DNA from: Calliopsis andreniformis
Taxonomy: Eukaryota; Arthropoda; Insecta; Hymenoptera; Andrenidae
Assembly (NCBI RefSeq): GCF_051401765.1
Contig: NW_027480548.1
Span: 1,116,001 to 1,180,000, forward strand
DNA: 64,000 bases
Direction: 5' to 3'
The translations under genes and the position numbers were made by a program. Below the pieces are notes generated by a model that was not told the origin of the DNA, searched no databases, and saw only the letters and a program-made list of their open reading frames with translations. Below are positions 55,270 through 64,000 of this stretch, piece by piece; position 1 is the first letter of the stretch, and each line of letters opens with the position of its first letter.

Positions 55270-58200
55270 CTCAACCCTCAATCGTCAATCCTCAATCCTC
55301 AATCGTCAATCCTCAATCCTCAACCATCAATCCTCAATCCTCAATCCTCAATCCTCAATCCTCAATCGTCAATCCTCAGATCTCAATCTTCAATCGTCAA
55401 TCCTCAAACCTCAACCATCAATCCTCAATACTTAATCCTCAAACCTCAATCCTCAATACTCAATAGAAAATCCTCAATTCTCAGTTTTCAATACTCAACA
55501 CTCAATCTTCAATTTTCAAATCTCTGTTCACAGACATCAATCCTCATCACTCTGTTCTCAGCACTCAGTCATCAATCTTCAATCATCAATCCTAAATCCT
55601 TAATCTTCAATCCTCAATCCTCAATCATCAACCCTTAATCCTCAACACTCTACCCTCGATATTCAATCCTGAATCTTCAATCCTCAATCTGCAGCAATTT
55701 ATCCTCAATCCTGAATCCGCAATCGTCAATTCTCAAATCTCAATCCTCAATAGAATAACTTCAACTCTCAGTTTTCAACACTCAGCCCTCAATCTTCAAT
55801 CCTCAATCTTCAATCCCAAACCTTCGATCCGCAGTCCTCCATCCTCAATCCTCAATCCTCAATCCTCAATCCTCAATTCTCAATCCTCAATCCTCGATCC
55901 TCAATCCTCAATCCTCAAACTTCAACCCTCGGTCATGAACCTTCAAACTGCAATACTCTATCCTCAATCTGCGATCCTCAATCCTCGATCCTCAATCCTC
56001 ATCCTCAATTTTCAATCCTCAATTCTCAATACTCAATAGAATTTCCTCAATTCTGAGTTTTCAATACTCTGTCCTCAATCTTCAATCGTCAGTCCTCAAT
56101 CCTCAATCTTCAGCCCTCAATCCTCAATCCTCAGTCCTCGACACTCAATCGTCAATCCACAATCCTCAATCGTCAATCCTCAATCCTCAACCATCAATCC
56201 TCAATCCTCAATCCTCAATCCTCAATCCTCAATCGTCAATCCTCAAATCTCAACCATCAACCCTCAATACTTAAGCCTCAATCCTCAATCCTCAATCCTC
56301 AATAGAAGATCCTCAATTCACAGTTTTCAATACTCAGCCCTCAATCTTCAATTTTCAAATCTCAGTAAACAGACATCAATTCACAACACACTGTCCTCAG
56401 CACTCAGTCCTCAATCTTCAATCATCAATCCTCAATCCTTAATCTTCAATCCTCAGTTCTCAATCCTCAACCCTCAACCCTCAATCCTCAATCCTCAATC
56501 CTCAATCCTCATAACTCAATCAACAATCCTCAATCCTCCGTCCTCAATCCTCAACCCTCAATCCTCAAAGCTCAATCATCAATGCTCAACCCTCATTCCT
56601 CAATCATAAATCCTCAATCATCAAACCTCAATCCTCAATCCTCAACCAGCAATTTTCAGTCCTCAATCCTCAATCCTCAATCTTCAATTCTCAATCCTCA
56701 ATCCTCGCTCCTCAATCCTCAATCCTCAATCCACAATCCTCAATCCTCAATAATCAATCCTCAATCCTCAACCCTCAATCCTCAATCCTCAATCCTCAAC
56801 CAGCAGTTTTCAATCATCAATCCTCAATCCTCAATCCTCAATCGTCAATGCTCAATCCTCAACCATCAATCCTCAAACCTGAATCCCCAATCCTCAATCC
56901 TCAATCGTCAATCCTCCAACCTCAACCTTCAAACCCCAACCCTTAATCCTCAATCCTCAACCCTCAATCCTCAATCCTCAATCCTCAATCCTCAATCCTT
57001 AATACTCAACCCACAATCCTCAATCCTCAGTCCTCAATCCTCAACCCTCAATCCTAAATGCTCAATCCTCACTACCCAACCCTCAATCCTCAATCATCAA
57101 TCCTCAATCCTCAACCCTCAACCCTCAATCCTCCGTCCTGAAGCCTCAATCCTCAATATTCATGGCTCAATCCTGAATCCTCAACATTCAATCCTCAGTC
57201 CTCAATGCTCAATCTTCAATCCTCAATCCTCAATACTCAACCCTCAGTAATCAATTCTCAATCCTCAATCCTCAATCCTCCGTCATCAATCCTCAATCCT
57301 CAATCTTCAATTCTCAATCCTCAGTTCTCATGCCTCAATCCTCAATCCTCAATCCCCAATCCTGAATACTCGATCCTCAATCCTCAGTCCTCAAGCCTCA
57401 ACACTCATTATTCAATTGTCAATCATAAATTCACTGCATTCAATCCTCACCCCTCAGTTCTCATTCCTCAGTCCACAATCTTCAATCATCAATCATCAAT
57501 ACTCAATCTTCAATCCTCATTCCTCAATCCTCAACCCTCAATCCTCAACCCTCAGTAATCAACCCTCAATACTCAATCCTCAATCCTAAATACTAATTCC
57601 TCAATCGTCAATCCTCCATCCTCAACCTTCAATCCCCAACACTCAATCCTCAGTGCTCAATCCTCAATCATCTATCCTCAATCCTCAATCCTCAATCCTG
57701 AATCCTCAATCCTCAATCCTCAATCCTCAATCCTCAATAGAAGATCCTCAGTTCTCAGTTTTCCATACTCAACACTCAATCTTCAATTTTCAAATCTCAG
57801 TTCACAGACATGAATCCTCATCAATCTGTTCTCAACACTCAGTCCTCAATCTTCAATCATCAATCCTCAATCCTTAATCTTCAATCCTCAACACTCAATC
57901 CTCAACCCTCAATCCTCAATCCTCAATCCTCAATCCTCAATCCTCATAACTCAATCCACAATCCTCAATCCTCCGTCCTCAATCCTCAACCCTCAATCCT
58001 CAAAGCTCAAACCTCATTCCTCAATCATAAATCCTCAATCCTCAAACCTCAATCCTCAATCCTCAACCAGCAATCTTCAGTCCTCAATCCTCAATCCTCA
58101 ATCTTCAATTCTCAATCCTCAATCCTCGATCCTCAATCCTCAATCCTCAATCCACAATCCTCAATCCTCAATAATCAATCCTCAATCCTCAATCCTCAAT

Positions 58201-61200
58201 CCTCAATCCTCAATCCTCAATCCTCAACCAGCAATTTTCAATCATCTATCCTCAATCCTCAATCCTCAATCGTCAATGCTCAATCCTCAACCATCAATCC
58301 TCAATCCTGCATCCCCAATCCTCAATCCTCAATCGTCAACCCTCCAACCTCAACCTTCAAACCCCAACCCTTAATCCTCAATCCTCAACCCTCAATCCTC
58401 AATCCTCAATCCTCAATCCTGAATCCTTAATACTCAACCCACAATCCTCAATCCTCCGTCCTCAATCCTCAACCCTCAATCCTAAATGCTCAATCCTCAA
58501 TACCCAACCCTCAATCCTCAATCATCAATCCTCAATCCTCAACCCTCAATCCTCAATCCTCCGTCCTCAAGCCTCAATCCTCAATATTCAAGGCTCAATC
58601 CTCAATCCTCAACATTCAATCCTCAATCCTCAATGCTCAATCTTCAATCCTCAATCCTCAATACTCAACCCTCAGTAATCAATTCTCAATCCTCAATCCT
58701 CAATCCCCAGTCATCAATTCTCAATCCTCAATCTTCAATTCTCAATCCTCAGTTCTCAATCCTCAATCCTCAATCCTCAATCCTCAATCCTGAATACTCG
58801 ATCCTCAATCCTCAGTCCTCAAGCCTCAACACTCATTATTCAATTGTCAATCATAAATTCACTGCATTCAATCCTCACCCCTCAGTCCTCATTCCTCAGT
58901 CCACAATCTTCAATCATCAATCATCAATCGTCAATCTTCAATCCTCATTCCTCAATCCTCAACCCTCAATCCTCAACCCTCAGTAATCAACCCTCAATAC
59001 TCAATCCTCAACCCTCAGTCCTCAATCCTCAATCCTAAATACTAATTCCTCAATCGTCAATCCTCAAACCTCAATCATCAATCCTCAATACTTAATCCTC
59101 AACCCTCAATCCTCAATCCTCAATAGAAAATCCTCAATTCTCATTTTTCAATCCTCAACCCTCAATCTTCAATTTTCAAATCACAGTTCACAGACATCAA
59201 TACTCAACACTCTGTCCTCAACACTCAGTCCTCATTCTTCAATCATCAAACATCAATTCTTAATCTTCTGTGCCCAACCCTCAGTCCTCAACCCCCATCC
59301 TCAGCCCTCTATACTCAATCCTCAATCCTCGATCTTCAATCCTCAACCTGCAGCCATCAATCCTCAATCCTCAATCCTCAATACACAATCCTCAATTCTC
59401 AATCCCCATAATTGAATTGTCAATCCTCAATTCTCAAACCTCAGTCCTCAACCCTCCATCCTCAATTCTCAAACCACAATCTTCAACATCAATCCTCAAT
59501 CTTCAATCTTCAAATCTTAGTCCCCAAACATCAATTCTCAACACTCTATCCTCAACACCCGGTCCTCAATGTTCAATCGTCAATCCTCAGTCCTCAACCT
59601 TCAATCCTCAATCCTCAATCCTCAATCCACAATCCTCAATCCTCAGTCCTCCGTCCGCAAACCTCAATCCTCAATATTCTTTGCTCAATCCTCGATCCTC
59701 AATCCTCAACCATCAATCGTCAATCCTCAATCCTCAATCCGCAATCCTGAATCCTCAATCCTCAAACCTCAATCCTCAAGCCTCAGTCCTCAATCTACAA
59801 TCCTCAATCGTCTATCCTCACACCTCAACCATCAATCCTCAACCCTTAATCCTCAATCCGCAATCCTCAATCCTCAATCGTCAATCCACAATCCTCATCC
59901 ATCAATCCTCAATACTCAATCCTCAATATTCAATCGTCAATTCTCAATCCTCAATGGGTAATACTCAATTCTCAGTTTTCAATACTCAATCCATAACCTG
60001 CAATCTCCAAATTTCAGTTCCCAACCATCAATTCTCAACACTCTATCCTCAACACTCTATCCTCAACACTCAGTCCTCAACCTTCAACCATCAATCCCCA
60101 TCCTCAATCTTCAATCCTCAATCCTCAACCATCAATCGTCAATCCTCAATCCTCAATCCGCAATCCTGAATCCTCAATCCTCAAACATCAATCCTCAAGC
60201 CTCTGTCCTCAATCTACAATCCTCAATCGTCTATCCTCACACCTCAACCATCAATCCTCATCCCTTAATCCTCAATCCCCAATTCTCAATTCTCAATACT
60301 CAAGAGGAAAACCTCAGTTCTCAGTTTTCAATACTCAATCCTCAATCGTCAATCATCAAATCTTAGTTCTCAAACATCAATTCTCAATACTCTATCCTCA
60401 ACACTCAGTCCTCAATATTCAATCATCTATCCTCAGTCCACAACCTTCAATCCTCAATGCTCAACCCTCAATCCTTAATGCTCAATCCTCAATCCTCAAT
60501 CTTCAATCCAAAATCCTCAATCCTCAATCCTCAATCCTCAATCCTCAATCCTCAATCCTCAATCCTCAATCCTCAATCCTCAATCCTCAATCCGCAATCC
60601 TGAATCCTCAATCCTCAAACCTCAATCCTCAAGCATCAATCCTCAATCCTCAATCCTCAATCTTCAATCGTCAATCCTCAAACCTCAACCATCAATCCTC
60701 AATACTTAATCCTCAAACCTCAATCCTCAACACTCAATAGAAAATCCTCAATTCTCAGTTTTCAATACTCAACACTCAATCTTCAATTTTCAAATCTCTG
60801 TTCACAGACATCAATCCTCATCACTCTGTTCTCAGCACTCAGTCATCAATCTTCAATCATCAATCCTAAATCCTTAACCTTCAATCCTCAATCCTCAATC
60901 ATCAACCCTTAATCCTCAACACGCTAACCCCGGTATTCAATCCTGAATCTTCAATCCTCAATCTGCAGCAATTAATTCTCAATCCTGAACTCTCAATCGT
61001 CAATTCTCAATTCTCAATCCTCAATAGAATAACCTCAACTCTCAGTTTTCAACACTCAGTCCTCAATCTTCAATCCTCAATCTTCAATCCTAAATCTTCG
61101 ATCCGCAGTCCTCCATCCTCAATCCTCAATCCTCAATCCTCAATCATCAATCCTCAATCCTCAAACCTCAATCCACAATCCTCAATCCTCAATCCTCAAT

Positions 61201-61970
61201 CCTCAACCATCAATCCTCCATACTCAATCCTCAATACTCAGTCGTCAAGCCTCTGTCCTCAGTCTTCAATACTCAATCCTCAATTCTCCATCCTGAATCC
61301 TCAATCCTCAATCCTCAGTCATCAAGCCACAATCCTCAATATTCAACTGTCAATCCTCAATTCCAAATCTCAATCCTCAGCCCTCAGTCCTCAATCCTCA
61401 ATCCTCAATCCTCAATCCTCATTCCTCAAACATCAGTCCTTAATATTCAATGCTCAATCCTCAATTCACAACACTCAATCCTCAACTATCCGTACACAAT
61501 ACTCAATCCTCGATCCTGAATCCTCAATCTTCAATACTCAGTCCTCAACCATCAATCCTCAATCCTCAATCCTCAATCCTCAATACTCAGTCCTCAACCC
61601 TCTGTCCTCAATCCTCAATACTCGATCCTAAATCCTCAATCCTCAATGCTCAATCCTCAATCCAAAATCCTCAATCCTCAATCCTCAATCCTCAATCCTC
61701 AATCCTCAATCCTCAATCCTCAATGCTCAATCCTCAATCCTCAATCCTCAATCTTCAATCCTCAATCCTCAATCCTCAACCATCAATCCTCCATACTCAA
61801 TCCTCAATACTCAGTCGTCAAGCCTCTGTCCTCAGTCTTCAATACTCAATCCTCAATCCTTAATCTTCAATCCTCAATCCCCAATCCTCAATCCTCAACC
61901 CTCAGCCCGCAGTAATCAGCCCTCAATCCTCAATCCTCAATCTTCAACCATCAGTCCTCAATACTCAATC
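55270..61970. repeat. Right-hand 6.70-kb higher-order unit, first copy
   Basis: From about 55,270 to 56,960 the sequence matches 61,971-63,660 at spacing 6,694-6,701 bp (example: CAGATCTCAA at 55,377 and 62,071; the TCATAAATCC region near 56,600 and 63,300). The match is interrupted in the second copy by a 210-bp duplication and the window then ends, so the full unit cannot be confirmed. Confidence 0.75.
56304..59124. repeat. Two tandem copies of a 1.4-kb higher-order unit
   Basis: Landmark heads (AATAGAAGATCC or AATAGAAAATCC, followed by TTTTCAAATC and ACAGACATCAATC-type words) start at about 56,304, 57,739 and 59,125. Spacings are 1,435 and 1,386 bp, both multiples of 7 (205 and 198 units). 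The TTCAATTGTCAATCATAAAT landmark near 57,411 recurs near 58,839. Copies are clearly more diverged than the 7.6-kb pair. Confidence 0.75.
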
Positions 61971-64000
61971 CTCAACCCTCAATCGTCAATCCTCAATCCT
62001 CAATCGTCAATCCTCAATCCTCAACCATCAATCCTCAATCCTCAATCCTCAATCCTCAATCGTCAATCCTCAGATCTCAATCTTCAATCGTCAATCCTCA
62101 AACCTCAACCATCAATCCTCAATACTTAATCCTCAAACCTCAATCCTCAATACTCAATAGAAAATCCTCAATTCTCAGTTTTCAATACTCAACACTCAAT
62201 CTTCAATTTTCAAATCTCTGTTCACAGACATCAATCCTCATCACTCTGTTCTCAGCACTCAGTCATCAATCTTCAATCATCAATCCTAAATCCTTAATCT
62301 TCAATCCTCAATCCTCAATCATCAACCCTTAATCCTCAACACTCTACCCTCGATATTCAATCCTGAATCTTCAATCCTCAATCTGCAGCAATTAATCCTC
62401 AATCCTGAATCCGCAATCGTCAATTCTCAAATCTCAATCCTCAATAGAATAACTTCAACTCTCAGTTTTCAACACTCAGCCCTCAATCTTCAATCCTCAA
62501 TCTTCAATCCCAAACCTTCGATCCGCAGTCCTCCATCCTCAATCCTCAATCCTCAATCCTCAATCCTAAATTCTCAATCCTCAATCCTCGATCCTCAATC
62601 CTCAATCCTCAATCCTCAAACTTCAACCCTCGGTCATGAACCTTCAAACTGCAATACTCTATCCTCAATCTGCGATCCTCAATCCTCGATCCTCAATCCT
62701 CATCCTCAATTTTCAATCCTCAATTCTCAATACTCAATAGAATTTCCTCAATTCTGAGTTTTCAATACTCTGTCCTCAATCTTCAATCGTCAGTCCTCAA
62801 TCCTCAATCTTCAGCCCTCAATCCTCAATCCTCAGTCCTCGACACTCAATCGTCAATCCACAATCCTCAATCGTCAATCCTCAATCCTCAACCATCAATC
62901 CTCAATCCTCAATCCTCAATCCTCAATCCTCAATCGTCAATCCTCAAATCTCAACCATCAACCCTCAATACTTAAGCCTCAATCCTCAATCCTCAATCCT
63001 CAATAGAAGATCCTCAATTCACAGTTTTCAATACTCAGCCCTCAATCTTCAATTTTCAAATCTCAGTTCACAGACATCAATTCACAACACACTGTCCTCA
63101 GCACTCAGTCCTCAATCTTCAATCATCAATCCTCAATCCTTAATCTTCAATCCTCAGTTCTCAATCCTCAACCCTCAACCCTCAATCCTCAATCCTCAAT
63201 CCTCAATCCTCATAACTCAATCAACAATCCTCAATCCTCCGTCCTCAATCCTCAACCCTCAATCCTCAAAGCTCAATCATCAATGCTCAACCCTCATTCC
63301 TCAATCATAAATCCTCAATCATCAAACCTCAATCCTCAATCCTCAACCAGCAATTTTCAGTCCTCAATCCTCAATCCTCAATCTTCAATTCTCAATCCTC
63401 AATCCTCGCTCCTCAATCCTCAATCCTCAATCCACAATCCTCAATCCTCAATAATCAATCCTCAATCCTCAACCCTCAATCCTCAATCCTCAATCCTCAA
63501 CCAGCAGTTTTCAATCATCAATCCTCAATCCTCAATCCTCAATCGTCAATGCTCAATCCTCAACCATCAATCCTCAAACCTGAATCCCCAATCCTCAATC
63601 CTCAATCGTCAATCCTCCAACCTCAACCTTCAAACCCCAACCCTTAATCCTCAATCCTCAATAATCAATCCTCAATCCTCAACCCTCAATCCTCAATCCT
63701 CAATCCTCAACCAGCAGTTTTCAATCATCAATCCTCAATCCTCAATCCTCAATCGTCAATGCTCAATCCTCAACCATCAATCCTCAAACCTGAATCCCCA
63801 ATCCTCAATCCTCAATCGTCAATCCTCCAACCTCAACCTTCAAACCCCAACCCTTAATCCTCAATCCTCAACCCTCAATCCTCAATCCTCAACCCTCAAT
63901 CCTCAATCCTCAATCCTCAATCCTCATAACTCAATCAACAATCCTCAATCCTCCGTCCTCAATCCTCAACCCTCAATCCTCAAAGCTCAATCATCAATGC
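61971..64000. repeat. Right-hand 6.70-kb unit, second copy (partial)
   Basis: Repeats the beginning of the 55.3-kb block. A 714-bp spacing (102 units) links the CATAACTCAATCAACAATCC word at 63,211 with 63,925, showing a further local tandem duplication at the window end. A 450-bp part (62,081-62,530) also occurs at 60,661-61,110 (spacing 1,420) and at 55,386-55,840. Confidence 0.75.
63451..63870. repeat. 210-bp tandem duplication (2 x 30 heptamers)
   Basis: 63,451-63,660 and 63,661-63,870 are the same sequence as far as I can follow it. Each starts ATAATCAATCC and contains CCAGCAGTTTTCAATC and ends with the CAACCTTCAAACCCC / CAACCCTTAATCC words. The corresponding place in the 55.3-kb block (56,750-56,960) has it once. 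Confidence 0.9.

Larger units (their letters stand above)
3119..64000. repeat. Giant heptanucleotide satellite array, unit TCAATCC
   Basis: At least 60.88 kb, about 8,700 units, continuing past the right edge. The commonest unit is TCAATCC (GGATTGA on the minus strand). Most other units differ from it by one or two substitutions: TCAACCC, TCAAACC, TCAATAC, TCAATTC, TCAATCT, TCAATCG, TCAGTCC, TCTATCC, TGAATCC, TTAATCC. Even words that look unique, such as the TAGAAAA and CATGAATAAAC landmarks, parse as diverged heptamers in phase. True phase slips are rare: a 6-bp TCAGCC near 12406, 21969, 24552, 32562 and 35145, and an 8-bp unit near 25846 and 36439. The plus strand is nearly G-free. I see no gene, promoter or non-satellite insertion inside the array apart from the copia element at its left end. 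Confidence 0.99.

Noticed and set aside
3119..64000. CRISPR array
   Set aside because: There are no constant repeats separated by unique spacers of even length. The unit is 7 bp and continuous, and the context is a eukaryotic retrotransposon.
3119..64000. Telomeric repeat tract
   Set aside because: The strand asymmetry is telomere-like, but the unit is not a canonical arthropod telomere repeat (TTAGG), the units are too degenerate, and large higher-order duplications and a copia element are present. An interstitial or heterochromatic satellite fits better.
3119..64000. tRNA, rRNA or other structured RNA genes in the array
   Set aside because: The near absence of G on one strand prevents the stems these RNAs need, and no conserved RNA motif was seen.

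Overview
The window has two parts: the 5' part of a decayed Ty1/copia LTR retrotransposon (1-3118, minus strand, cut by the left window edge) and a giant heptanucleotide satellite array (3119-64000, at least 60.9 kb) that runs off the right edge. No host gene, tRNA, rRNA or CRISPR array was found. The copia element carries the primer-binding word GGTTATGGGCCCAG directly after its LTR, the same word as Drosophila copia as I recall it. This points to an arthropod, most likely an insect, nuclear genome. I cannot name the species.

Retrotransposon, in its own direction (right to left): LTR 2921-3118 (198 bp, TGTT...AACA ends), primer-binding site 2907-2920, leader 2815-2906, gag from ATG 2814, CCHC nucleocapsid knuckle 2102-2143, protease DSGAS near 1931, HHCC and DDE integrase 1810-653, hinge and first part of the reverse transcriptase 652-1. 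It is dead: there is a gag frameshift with an apparent internal deletion (about 2430-2457), in-frame stops at 1811-1813, 653-655 and 629-631, and the second catalytic Asp of the integrase is Gly. The satellite starts at 3119 exactly on a unit boundary, so the element appears to have inserted into the array.

Satellite: the unit is TCAATCC (GGATTGA on the other strand), about 8,700 units, mostly one-substitution variants kept in 7-bp phase. The plus strand is almost free of G. Because 7 is not divisible by 3, all three plus frames read the same seven-residue cycle (S-I-L-N-P-Q-S), while the minus strand has a TGA every 21 bp. This accounts for dozens of long plus-strand open frames (up to 539 codons) that I do not regard as genes.

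On top of the 7-mer lies a nested higher-order structure. I read (i) an old duplication with 8.7-9.6 kb spacing (about 6.65-15.46 kb against 15.47-27 kb), with a local 2.9-kb duplication inside the second copy; (ii) a 10.6/11.2-kb tandem duplication (21949-32541 and 32542-43720) with a 12-bp junction overlap; (iii) a very young 7,612-bp tandem duplication (37826-45437 and 45438-53049) with a 15-bp junction overlap; (iv) a right-hand domain with 6.70-kb, 1.4-kb, 714-bp and 210-bp duplications. Nearly all indels between copies are multiples of 7. Recurrent variant-heptamer cassettes reappear throughout.

The most noteworthy content is this large, shuffled heptamer array and its readable duplication history, not a new protein system.
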